Part shown: positions 45,286-52,642 of the stretch, in pieces
Numbering within the stretch: position 1 is the first letter of the stretch
How the letters are laid out: every line of letters begins with the position of its first letter
Source: Clostridium homopropionicum DSM 5847
GTDB taxonomy: Bacteria > Bacillota > Clostridia > Clostridiales > Clostridiaceae
Direction: 5' to 3'
Assembly: GCF_001263795.1 (NCBI RefSeq)
Contig: NZ_LHUR01000012.1
Location: 248,001-312,000, forward strand
DNA: 64,000 bases
Position numbers and translations under genes: made by a program
Notes under the pieces: generated by a model
What the model was told of the DNA's origin: nothing
What the model saw: the letters and a program-made list of their open reading frames with translations, nothing else
The model's database searches: none

Positions 45286-45300
45286 GCAATAATCGTGCCA
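45286..45300 (-). promoter_or_regulatory. Sigma-54 (-24/-12) promoter
   Basis: Minus strand reads TGGCAC-GATTA-TTGC (45300-45286), with the invariant GG and GC ten bases apart and a near-consensus TGGCAC-N5-TTGC. It lies 72 nt before the NhaC-2 start codon. The only sigma-54 activator gene in the window is 1.2 kb upstream. Confidence 0.85.
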
Positions 45301-45312
45301 TTTTATTAATTA

Positions 45313-45336
45313 ATATTGATTTAACTATATCAAAAT
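45313..45336. promoter_or_regulatory. Inverted repeat, candidate activator site
   Basis: AATATTGAT-ttaact-ATATCAAAATT: TTGAT and ATCAA arms separated by 8 nt, just upstream of the sigma-54 promoter. Bacterial enhancer sites usually sit 80-150 bp upstream of the start, so this is close; further copies may lie in the region beyond. Confidence 0.35.
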
Positions 45337-45353
45337 TAATATATGAAAAGGAG

Positions 45354-45590
45354 TGAATGCCCAAATTAAAGATCTTTGTTCACTAATTGTTTTTTTCAAC
45401 AATAATGTCTAAGTAATTTCTTTATTATTCCGTCAATATCGCATGCACTACTATCTTTTACACAATAAAAAATCAATGGTATTTTTAGGATTATAATAAT
45501 CCCAAAAATACCATTGATATAAAATTTCGCAAACATTTCTATTAAACATCTCCTATATTTCATTAATACCTTGCTTTAGAAAATCCTAAA
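45354..45590. repeat. Duplicated intergenic segment, copy A
   Basis: About 235 bp diverged but colinear with 46189-46427. Shared anchors include TTTCTTTATTATTC-GTCAATATC, ACAATAAAAAA, a strong hairpin, AAAATTTC, CAAAC-TTTCTAT-AA, TATATTT, and CTTGCTTTAGA. The hairpin here is TCAATGGTATTTTTAGGATTA / TAATCCCAAAAATACCATTGA (45473-45517). Confidence 0.75.
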
Positions 45591-45769
45591 AGTTTAAAAA
45601 CAAGCTTTGATGAAGAAAATGCAAAAATAAAAGGCATTATTTTCGTATGCCTTTTAGTGTAATAATCATGTAAACAGCCACTCCATGTCAATGGCAAATC
45701 GCCAGTTAAATAAATATTTGATTTTAAACATATAAATATTAAATAGGATAACTTACTTAACAAAATTGC

Positions 45770-46163
45770 TTACTTGTCAAAAAATAATTCTGCCTTTGGA
45801 AATAGACCAAACATTCCTCCAGTATGTATAAATAATATTAAATTCCCCATAAGGAATAGGCCCCCATAGGTCCCCCCAGAACCAACTGCAATAACAATTG
45901 CATCAAAATGTATCCCTAATTCCTTTTCCTGTTCTAATATTTCCTTCATTCCTTGAATATAACCAAAGGTGCCTATGCCATTAGATGCACCTTCTGGAAG
46001 GATGTATGGATTATGTCCCTTGGTTATTAATTCACTAATAACTTCCCTGTGCCTTTACGTTCTCATCATCACTCTTTAAAACTAAATAGGATTTCATGCC
46101 AAATTTAGCTGCTACTGCTGCAGTTGCCCGAGCATCATTAGATTGTATACCTCCGCAGGTAAT
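45770..46163 (-). pseudogene. Decayed D-cysteine desulfhydrase-family gene
   Basis: Minus-strand reading shows GGIQSNDARATAAVAAKFGM and YLVLKSDDENVKA (equivalent to ATQSNHAMQT and onward in the intact gene at 29359-30411). After a frame change and a loss of ~30 codons comes EVISELITKGHNPYILPEGA, GIGTFGYIQGMKEILEQEKE and IVIAVGSGGTYGG. After a further loss of ~90 codons comes LFIHTGGMFGLFPKAELF and a stop. The first ~65 codons, including the PLP lysine, are also missing. It is non-functional. It is closer to the DcyD type than the intact gene is, so it is a second lineage, not a recent copy. Confidence 0.85.
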
Positions 46164-46188
46164 TAAAAATTAATAATACTATATAAAA

Positions 46189-46427
46189 ATGAGTAAATAC
46201 TCAAATCAAAGATTTCCATCCATTAATTGCTGTCCTTCAACGACAATGTCCTAGTATTTTCTTTATTATTCTGTCAATATCATATATCCTAGCATTTCCT
46301 AAATAATAAAAAAACGGTATTTGGGGCATTATAAAAATCCCCCAAATACCGTTAATGTAAAATTTCTTCACAAACGTTTCTATCAAGTATTTCTTATATT
46401 ATTTTATTAATCCTTTGCTTTAGATTT
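46189..46427. repeat. Duplicated intergenic segment, copy B, containing regulator terminator
   Basis: Homologous to 45354-45590. Its hairpin is AACGGTATTTGGGG / CCCCCAAATACCGTT (about 46309-46351), located just past the stop of the sigma-54 regulator and serving as its terminator. The stem bases differ from copy A on both arms but still pair, and the flanks are similar. Confidence 0.75.
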
Positions 46428-48464
46428 TATTGCTTCGAGAGCTTTTAACCCTAATTCCGTGATGACAGTTCCACCTCGACCTTTCAATATTTTCACCATC
46501 TGAAAAGCTTCCATATCGAAAAGTAGATTACGTATCTCCACCTCTGAAATATGCTTACGCTTAATACGTGATAGCTCTGCCAGACTTCGTCTTCCAAGCC
46601 TTCTATTGCTGTCCTCTGCATTTTTTAATGCTTCCAAAATAAAGATAATATCAGAAATTTTATCTTTTTCATATTGTTCAAATTTTAGAATATTCTCTTT
46701 CTCTTCTTTATTTAAAAAAGTATCAATCACCTCGACCTCAGAAAGGACAGGCAAATCTTCAATATCTATTACTGGTTTACAAAGATTCCTAAAGTACTCA
46801 ATATAGTTACGAAGTTCCCGGATGTTCCCTTCCCAGTAATGATTTTTGAGGCGTTTCATTGCACTGTCGGTTATTTGAAAATTAGCATTAAGCTGCTTCG
46901 TAAATGTATCTACCAACAAGGGAATATCTTTTTTTCTATCACGAAGAGGAGGTATTTTTAGCGGAATGACATTCAACCGATAATAAAGGTCAAGTCGAAA
47001 TTGATTATTTTTTATCAAATAATCAATTCTACGATTAGTTGCAGCAATAATTCTTACATCCACACCAATCACTCTGTCTCCACCTATACGAATAATTTCC
47101 TTTTCTTGTAAAACTCTTAATAAACGAGCCTGCAAACCTATTGGCATTTCACCAATCTCATCTAAAAACAACGTACCAGAATGAGCCAGTTCAAAAAGAC
47201 CCTTTTTTCCACCCCGTCGTGCCCCTGTGAACGCCCCTTCCTCATAACCAAAAAGTTCGCTTTCAAGAAGGCTTTCTGGAACAGCTGCACAGTTGATTGC
47301 TACAAAAGGATTGCCTTCTCTGTTTGATGCATTATGAATAGCCTGAGCAAAAAGTTCTTTACCAGTGCCACTTTCTCCAGTAATCAAAACAGATGAATGC
47401 GTTTTAGCATTCATTTCAGAAATTTGTATGACCCTTTTCATATGTTCATCTTCAGTAATTATATCGCTAAAATAATATTTTGCTACATATCCACTAGCAA
47501 TAGATACTTTTTTGAAACTTGTCGTTTTTATTGTTGACTCATGAACTCTTTCCAATGTTATATAACAAAGACTTGTTACATTTGTTTCACCCGTTGTGAT
47601 TTTAACAAGTATATCATCCCCCTTGATTTTTATTTGCTTTTTCTCCAGCGGTCTCATTTTTTTAATTGCCTCTTGAATTGAAGGCTGTGGAAAAAGCCTT
47701 AAAACGTTTTCCCCAATTATACTTTCTCCTTTGAACCCCAATATCTTTTCCGCCATAGGATTATAGTTTGTTATGATTCCACTTTGTGTAAAACTAATTA
47801 TACCGCTCCGATAGTTCATAGTTATAAATTCGTTAAGGCAAAAATAAGACTGTATCATATCAAGACCAGAGCTAAAATTAAGAGGCATGATCTTTTTATA
47901 ATAATCTTTGACTTCTGGCGAATAAAACAAATCTTCTAATTCGAAATGGATAAGAATATAAACAATCGTGCTGATATCAATTACCCTATTGCCAATATTA
48001 ATAATATGCTTAACTGAAGCAGGCACAAGCTTTTCTTCGTCGGGAGTAATCGCCAATTCGAGACCATTGGTTTCTTCAAGATTTGGTGAATATGGAATTA
48101 ACTCAATATGCTTTGCCCCTAGTTGATAAATCTGATCGATACACTGCAAAGCCAGACTCAAGCTGAAGTTAACCAGTAAAGCCTTGCTTCCTGCGGGTAA
48201 ATCGAGAATTTTTTGAAAATTGCTTTTGAGAATGGTTAAATTAGTATTAATTATTTGTATATTATCCGGAATATATTTCTTTGTAATTTTGTAAACATCA
48301 TAAGTTGAGATAAGTACTAAATCAGCTTGAACACCTTCCGACAAATTACCATCAACGACATAATATTTTTTTATTGAAAGTTTATTTTTAAACAATACTT
48401 CTAATTCACTACAATATCTATTTGCCGCCCCTTCAGTATATGTAATAATTGCCAGTGTTTTCAT
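46407..48464 (-). CDS. Sigma-54-dependent activator with PrpR-type sensor domain
   Basis: 685 aa. The N-terminal ~190 residues resemble the PrpR_N sensor (AIITYTEGAANRY; ADLVLISTYDVYKI; IELIPYSPNLEE). A PAS domain follows (~215-290, GIISFTQSGIITNYNPMAEKILGF). The AAA+ domain has Walker A GESGTGKELFAQAIH (~360-374), the sigma-54 contact GAFTGA (~423), Walker B TLFLDEIGEM and the Arg finger region. The C-terminal ~100 residues form a helical/winged segment in place of a standard Fis HTH. It should activate the sigma-54 promoter at 45286-45300 on binding a small acid or conjugate. The ATG follows AGGGGGTATACG. Confidence 0.9.
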   Translation of the reverse strand: MKTLAIITYTEGAANRYCSELEVLFKNKLSIKKYYVVDGNLSEGVQADLVLISTYDVYKITKKYIPDNIQIINTNLTILKSNFQKILDLPAGSKALLVNFSLSLALQCIDQIYQLGAKHIELIPYSPNLEETNGLELAITPDEEKLVPASVKHIINIGNRVIDISTIVYILIHFELEDLFYSPEVKDYYKKIMPLNFSSGLDMIQSYFCLNEFITMNYRSGIISFTQSGIITNYNPMAEKILGFKGESIIGENVLRLFPQPSIQEAIKKMRPLEKKQIKIKGDDILVKITTGETNVTSLCYITLERVHESTIKTTSFKKVSIASGYVAKYYFSDIITEDEHMKRVIQISEMNAKTHSSVLITGESGTGKELFAQAIHNASNREGNPFVAINCAAVPESLLESELFGYEEGAFTGARRGGKKGLFELAHSGTLFLDEIGEMPIGLQARLLRVLQEKEIIRIGGDRVIGVDVRIIAATNRRIDYLIKNNQFRLDLYYRLNVIPLKIPPLRDRKKDIPLLVDTFTKQLNANFQITDSAMKRLKNHYWEGNIRELRNYIEYFRNLCKPVIDIEDLPVLSEVEVIDTFLNKEEKENILKFEQYEKDKISDIIFILEALKNAEDSNRRLGRRSLAELSRIKRKHISEVEIRNLLFDMEAFQMVKILKGRGGTVITELGLKALEAIKSKAKD

Positions 48465-48768
48465 CGTATACCCCCTAGTATAATAATGCTATAGCCACTA
48501 AAGCCTATATTTTTAAAGCATTTTTATAAGCACTTATTTCCATTATTCAGTAACAAAGAAGGAGTTTTTCCTTCATCAAATGTTACTTATAAACTTATAA
48601 AATTCTACATTCTAATTTAAAAGTTTCTCTTATGCCATCAGACCTTGCTCTTGATTTAAGAAATCTTTCAAACTGATGTTTACTTTGAAAACAATATATT
48701 CCCAGCATATGAACTTAAGAATAAGACTTGAAGAAGATATTATTCATGCAGTAAATTATCATTACTCT
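48465..48768. other. Gap without a recognisable gene
   Basis: 304 bp upstream of the regulator. Several short open stretches occur on both strands (for example ~20 codons containing FERFLKSRARSDGIR on the minus strand) but none has a start, ribosome binding site or family match. It probably contains the regulator's promoter and gene debris. Confidence 0.4.
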
Positions 48769-49026
48769 TTAACTGCAATTATTATTCCAAATTAGCCTTA
48801 AATTTTTAACTTCCACAAATATTTCTTCATTGCCTGTATGGTAAACTAGCGTGTTATCTTTTGATTTTACTAGCTCCTTTGTAGCTTCTCTACTATCATT
48901 AATACCTTTAATTACAGCCATATCATCCATATACTTCTTATTCTCTTCAATGTGATATTCTAAAACTTGTATCTTAACAAACTGATTTGGATATATCTTT
49001 CTTACCTCATTCCACTATATCACCAT
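48769..49026 (-). pseudogene. Short conserved clostridial hypothetical, nonsense-interrupted
   Basis: 86 codons from ATG 49026 with a TAG as codon 4; no other start codon follows in the early frame. The remainder WNEVRKIYPNQFVKIQVLE, IEENKKYMDDMAVIKGINDS, EATKELVKSKDNTLVYHTGNE and IFVEVKNLRLIW reads like a small clostridial protein of unknown function that I have seen beside predicted retropepsin-like genes; no such gene is present here. One base change (TAG for GAG) would restore the frame. Confidence 0.6.
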
Positions 49027-49251
49027 CCTAGATATATTTAACTAAATCTATTGTATCATATCTTTATATTTTCATCTATTTTTTAGAAAATGGTTTTGTT
49101 GTTTATCATATCTACTTCAACTTATTACAATAAACTATACTTGCTTCTATTCTTTTCATATAATAAACCTCGTACTTTTTCTAGGTATCAAGTCGTTCAG
49201 TAAACCCTCCACCCAAACAAGCTCAAAAATAAATCTTTGCTTAAAATCAAA

Positions 49252-49668
49252 TTAATATATATTGTAAGAATTACAGATTTGCATTGCAGTACCTTCTGGC
49301 ATCACCTGAAATCCTAGCTTTTCATAAAAAGAAACATTTTTTCGCTCTTCGGGCATAATTTCAATATAGCGAAAATTCTTATATTTTTCTTTTATCTTCT
49401 CTATCATTTGTTTCGCAATTCCTTTCCCTTGATACTTCGGATTTACCAAAACGTAATGAATGTAAGCAACCAATTCGCTGTCATCCAGCGCTCTGGCAAG
49501 CCCTACCAGATTTTCTCCATCCCAAGCTGTAATTACTGTATCAGAATTCATTAATGCTTTATGTAGTCTATTCGGATATTGACCGGATACCCAGCCAACG
49601 GATAAAAATAACTCTTGAACCGCCTCTTTTGTAAATACTTTTTCTGATTTATATTGAATTCCTATCAT
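49252..49668 (-). CDS. GNAT N-acetyltransferase
   Basis: 138 aa, compact GNAT domain. LVGLARALDDS (~55-65), VAYIHYVLVNPKYQGKGIAKQMIEK (~68-92 in two parts, acetyl-CoA loop YQGKGIAKQM), FYEKLGFQVMPEGTAM near the end. It is of the YhbS/aminoglycoside-like small GNAT type; the substrate is unknown. The ATG follows AAAGGGGTGTAAAA. It sits between decayed sequence and the PPOX gene on the same strand, with a strong terminator of the PPOX gene between, so it is transcribed separately. Confidence 0.88.
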   Translation of the reverse strand: MIGIQYKSEKVFTKEAVQELFLSVGWVSGQYPNRLHKALMNSDTVITAWDGENLVGLARALDDSELVAYIHYVLVNPKYQGKGIAKQMIEKIKEKYKNFRYIEIMPEERKNVSFYEKLGFQVMPEGTAMQICNSYNIY

Positions 49669-49730
49669 TTTTACACCCCTTTCCCTTTTAAAATATAAAT
49701 TTTTTCAGCGTCACATCTAGCAGTACGAAA

Positions 49731-49765
49731 AAAAGCCCAATGCCTTTATTTAGTATTGGGCTTTT
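49731..49765 (-). terminator. Terminator of the PPOX-like gene
   Basis: Minus strand: AAAAGCCCAAT / ATTGGGCTTTT stem with a 13-nt loop, then TTTTCG, 32 nt after the stop at 49797. Confidence 0.85.
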
Positions 49766-49796
49766 GGACATGCCATGAAACCAAGAATATTTTTGC

Positions 49797-50183
49797 TTAT
49801 AATACCTTCTTGTTATCAGCTCCTGGAGTTGTAACGATAACTTGTTTTGGAGTAATGATAAGTGCTCCCTTGGCAGTTACTGCACCATTAAACATATCAG
49901 AAACCAATTTCTTAAAAGTATCTACAACATGACCTTCTGTAACATATTCAGCCGTACCTTTGATTTGATATCCTTCCATATTTTCTCCGTTGCATGCAGA
50001 AACAGCTATCTTACCATTAGCCTTGATATTAGAAAGGGTTGTATCTAAAAATACATCTCCAACTACCAGCTTACCATCATCTGTCACATCCTTAAATGCC
50101 ACTGGTACAGCATTAGGTTCATCAGAATATGTGCCCAAATACCAAAGTTGCTCTTTTAAAAGTTTTACTACATTAGCGTTCAT
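49797..50183 (-). CDS. Pyridoxamine-5'-phosphate-oxidase-like FMN-binding protein
   Basis: 128 aa split-barrel flavin protein. LWYLGTYSDEPNAVPVAFK (~13-31), GKLVVGDVFLDTTLSNIKANGKIAVSAC (~37-64 in two parts), YQIKGTAEYVTEG (~72-84). Such proteins bind FMN or F420 and serve as small reductases or heme/quinone-handling enzymes. It is preceded by an operator of the HxlR type and lies just downstream of HxlR-2, so it is the probable target of that regulator, parallel to the ABM gene with HxlR-1. The ATG follows AAGGAGGAAAATTTAA. Confidence 0.82.
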   Translation of the reverse strand: MNANVVKLLKEQLWYLGTYSDEPNAVPVAFKDVTDDGKLVVGDVFLDTTLSNIKANGKIAVSACNGENMEGYQIKGTAEYVTEGHVVDTFKKLVSDMFNGAVTAKGALIITPKQVIVTTPGADNKKVL

Positions 50184-50265
50184 TTAAATTTTCCTCCTTT
50201 TAGATACAGCTTTAGCTGCTTAACTCAGTATCATTATACAGAACGCAATATAGAAAAATAAGATA

Positions 50266-50302
50266 TTAAGAAATTTATAAGTAACTAATAAATTTCTTAG
50301 TA
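50266..50302. promoter_or_regulatory. HxlR operator, site 2
   Basis: AAGAAATTTATAAGTAACT-AATAAATTTCTTAGTA, nearly the same as 39671-39706. It overlaps the last codons of HxlR-2 and lies ~85-120 nt before the PPOX-like gene. A TATAAT (minus strand, about 50237-50232) could be that gene's -10. Confidence 0.65.
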
Positions 50303-50677
50303 TAAATTGTAATCACACTTCTGACACTGCGATAGAACATGTTCATTGTCTTCTTTGTGATACGCACCAGACCATCTGCAAATACTTTGTAGAATTGGTA
50401 TAACAGACATTCCTTTGTCCGAAAGACAATATTCTACTCTAGGTGGGATTTCATCAAATTGCTGCCTGATAACAATCCCGTCTGCAATCAATTCTTTTAA
50501 TGTTGCAGCCAAAACAGCATCCGTGATATTAGACATTTCCTTGCGAATAACACTGTAACGCAGAACTTGATTTTCTGACAGAACACAGATAATTCGTGAT
50601 TTCCACTTTCCACCGAAAACATTCAAACCATATTCCAAAGGACAACGAATATCCTTTTCCAATTTGGGTTTATACAT
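50297..50677 (-). CDS. HxlR-family winged-helix regulator 2
   Basis: 126 aa, paralogue of the protein at 39764-40144 with the same length and start (MYKPKLEK.IRCPLEYGL). IFGGKWKSRI-equivalent FGGKWKSRIICVL, VIRKEMSNITDAVLAATLKEL, VEYCLSDKGMSVIPILQS, tail SQCQKCDY. Cys12 and the CxxC tail are retained, and an additional Cys is present in VEYCLSD. The shared operator motif at all relevant promoters implies the two regulators may cross-regulate. Strong ribosome binding site AGGAGGTTAAGTAAG. Confidence 0.9.
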   Translation of the reverse strand: MYKPKLEKDIRCPLEYGLNVFGGKWKSRIICVLSENQVLRYSVIRKEMSNITDAVLAATLKELIADGIVIRQQFDEIPPRVEYCLSDKGMSVIPILQSICRWSGAYHKEDNEHVLSQCQKCDYNLY

Positions 50678-50700
50678 CTTACTTAACCTCCTGTATTGCT

Positions 50701-50756
50701 ATTATAAAAGCAACACTATGTATACACAAGTAACTATGAAATTTATAAGTAAGTAT
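50701..50756 (-). promoter_or_regulatory. HxlR-2 promoter with HxlR operator, site 3
   Basis: Minus strand: TTGTGT (50729-50724), 17 bp, TATAAT (50706-50701). The operator (50756-50726) reads ACTTATAAATTTCATAGTTACT then TTGTGT, so it overlaps the -35 exactly as site 1 does at HxlR-1. Confidence 0.65.
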
Positions 50757-50829
50757 TTTTTATTATATTATTTCATAATTTTATCAATTGCATTATTTAA
50801 ATTAATAAGTACTGACTTACCTATGTATT

Positions 50830-51081
50830 ATGTCCTTCGGTAAACCCTCTATCCCAACCCCTAGAGGAAACTTCACAATTATTAACAAAGCAGTAAATCC
50901 AAGTGGACCATTTGGAGCAAGGTGGCTAGGTCTTTCTAAGAAAGGTTATGGAATTCACGGAACAAATAACCCTTCTTCTATTGGAAAAGCTGTATTCAAT
51001 GGGTGTATTAGATTGCACAACCCTAACGTTATTGAAGTGTTCAATTTAGTTTCAATTGAGACTCCTGTGAAGATTGTTTAG
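50830..51081 (+). pseudogene. 5'-truncated L,D-transpeptidase copy
   Basis: 83 codons from ATG 50830 (MSFGKPSIPTPRGNF...). From 50839 the DNA is almost identical to 28948-29186 for ~190 bp (about six differences seen), with the catalytic HGT and FNGCIRL retained. The last ~45 bp diverge and instead resemble the fragment at 52535-52636. The first ~45 residues, with the start of the YkuD domain, are missing and no ribosome binding site precedes the ATG, so it is probably inactive. Confidence 0.75.
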
Positions 51082-51086
51082 TTAAA

Positions 51087-51311
51087 TTAAATAGAAACGT
51101 TCATAGTAAAATGAACTAAATCTTCTTGAGAGTTTTTATATTTTTTCAATATTTCTATCTCTTCATCATCTGGTTCGTCTTCTTTAATGCTACTCCATTC
51201 CTTTTACTTCTTTTGTTTTAGATATTCATAAAAATCTAATACTTCTGCTAAAACTTGTGCATCATTCTCTTTACTTAGTTTTTCAATTACTTCTTTAGCT
51301 AAAGGACTCAT
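51087..51311 (-). pseudogene. DUF2281/antitoxin-like small gene interrupted by a stop
   Basis: ATG 51311 with AAGGAGTGATTGT before it. The first 35 codons (SPLAKEVIEKLSKENDAQVL, then LDFYEYLKQKK) end at TAA (51206-51204). The same frame then continues with KEWSSIKEDEPDDEEIEIL and reads to 51087. The pattern resembles DUF2281-type small proteins often found as antitoxins, whose second half is acidic like this one. The TAA may truncate the protein to 35 aa or mark a dead gene. No toxin gene is adjacent. Confidence 0.45.
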
Positions 51312-51562
51312 ACAATCACTCCTTCATTTACTAATATTGATAATTATATTTATACCAAATTTTTTAGTTTTAACACTTATTTTTCTACAAGGAATAGATT
51401 CAAATACTATCAATTTTATAATATACTATCATATTCAAACCTAAAAAGATCCTTCAAAAATTGAGGAAATACTTGCACTAAACAATACAGTTAATATAAA
51501 GCTTTGGTTAAAGGAGAGAATTTATAGTATTAAGGTGTTTAAATAATATGAACTTCAATATA

Positions 51563-52015
51563 TCATTTATTATTAAAATTAAGATGAACCTCTTGATCAG
51601 AGATTTCTAAAAATATTTGAATATACATCATATCAGAATAGCAACACTTGAGTATGTCTTCTTCCACATTCCCTCTTTTATAATAATCATGCGTATACCT
51701 ATTCCTTAATCTAACAAAGTTAGTTATAAACTCACATAAGGTATCATCTATAAATCCATAAATACGAGCACGATTTACTAAATCTACAGCTGAGCATCCA
51801 TCTATATAATTATCTGTCATTACAAGATATGTTTCACACATATCAATTATATATTCACAGAAATCTTGAAAATACCCTAATATTGCTCTTCTAAGATGAA
51901 TTGATTTAGTATTAGAATACTCCTTCATGGCATCTTGCATTAATGTTAATACATCCTTAGCAGTATTAAATTTAAGAGCTAATTTTTCTTTTTTATATTT
52001 ATAATACGGTGACAT
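51563..52015 (-). CDS. hepT: HepT-like HEPN toxin of an MntA-HepT pair
   Basis: 150 aa, helical HEPN/DUF86-type protein. The RNase motif R-x4-6-H is visible as RLRNRYTHDYY (~108-118: Arg-Asn then His-Asp-Tyr). HepT toxins cleave or block RNA. They are silenced by the partner MntA, which adds AMP groups to the tyrosine after the HEPN motif; a Tyr occupies that position here (HDYY). The gene begins one base after the stop of the nucleotidyltransferase gene, with GGGGGAATTGAG before ATG, the standard order for this module. Confidence 0.75.
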   Translation of the reverse strand: MSPYYKYKKEKLALKFNTAKDVLTLMQDAMKEYSNTKSIHLRRAILGYFQDFCEYIIDMCETYLVMTDNYIDGCSAVDLVNRARIYGFIDDTLCEFITNFVRLRNRYTHDYYKRGNVEEDILKCCYSDMMYIQIFLEISDQEVHLNFNNK

Positions 52016-52016
52016 C

Positions 52017-52421
52017 TCAATTCCCCCTTAAAAGCTTCATATCTTCATCTATTCTGTTTTGTAACCATTCATTCTCTCTAATATATTTATTTACATATAA
52101 TCTAAAATCAATTTCCTTTAATGGATCTATTATTAATTTATCATTGCTTTTTATGTAATGTCTGGCAAAGGGACTTGCAAATTCATTCATGTAAATAAAG
52201 GTTAAGTGAATGTTTTTATAGTTAAAATACTCTTCGAACAATGGAATGAGAGTATCCTCTATTTTAAATTCAGTTGAAGCATCAATTCTATATTGCAACA
52301 ATAATAAGATATCTATATCACTTCTGCCACAAACCCAAAATTCTGTACCATAGCTACCAAATATGGCTGCAGATATTAAATTATCGATTTTAGGTAATTT
52401 TAGATTACTTAACTTAACCAT
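52017..52421 (-). CDS. mntA: MntA-like nucleotidyltransferase antitoxin
   Basis: 134 aa. Minimal nucleotidyltransferase fold: GSYGTEFWVCGRSDIDILLL (~24-43), the GS...DxD catalytic signature, followed by a third acidic position and helical C-terminus (LYVNKYIRENEWLQNRIDE). In MntA-HepT modules this protein AMPylates HepT and so neutralises it. One base separates the two genes. The ATG has GGGGAG 12 nt upstream, a slightly long spacing. Confidence 0.75.
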   Translation of the reverse strand: MVKLSNLKLPKIDNLISAAIFGSYGTEFWVCGRSDIDILLLLQYRIDASTEFKIEDTLIPLFEEYFNYKNIHLTFIYMNEFASPFARHYIKSNDKLIIDPLKEIDFRLYVNKYIRENEWLQNRIDEDMKLLRGN

Positions 52422-52534
52422 TTCTCTATTTTCTCCCCTTGAAATTATAAATATGTTATTATTATATCACAACTAAAAAAAATTCTCTTCTTTAGGCAGA
52501 AATAGATTTCATCTAATAAATATTTGCCTTTATA

Positions 52535-52636
52535 TTGGAAAGGCTGTATCAAATGGATGTATTAGATTGCACAATGCAAATGTTATTGAAGTGTTTAATT
52601 TGGTACCCATCGGAACGCCTGTAAAGATTATTTAAC
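52535..52636 (+). pseudogene. C-terminal fragment of an L,D-transpeptidase
   Basis: 34 codons ([19 protein letters not shown]...) ending in stop TAA at 52634-52636. It includes the catalytic Cys region but nothing before it; the upstream sequence (52422-52534) has no start or homology. It is the third piece of this gene family in the window. The remaining gap to 52838 holds the hairpin at 52643 and AT-rich sequence with no gene. Confidence 0.75.
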
Positions 52637-52642
52637 TAATTA

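Noticed and set aside
45563-45763. 66-codon minus-strand frame beside the desulfhydrase pseudogene
   Set aside because: No family match or ribosome binding site. Its end overlaps the duplicated non-coding segment, so it is more likely debris than a gene.
49195-49225. GTAAACCCTCCACCC, identical to part of the L,D-transpeptidase gene
   Set aside because: Fifteen bases only, with no extended similarity on either side; insufficient to call another ldt fragment.
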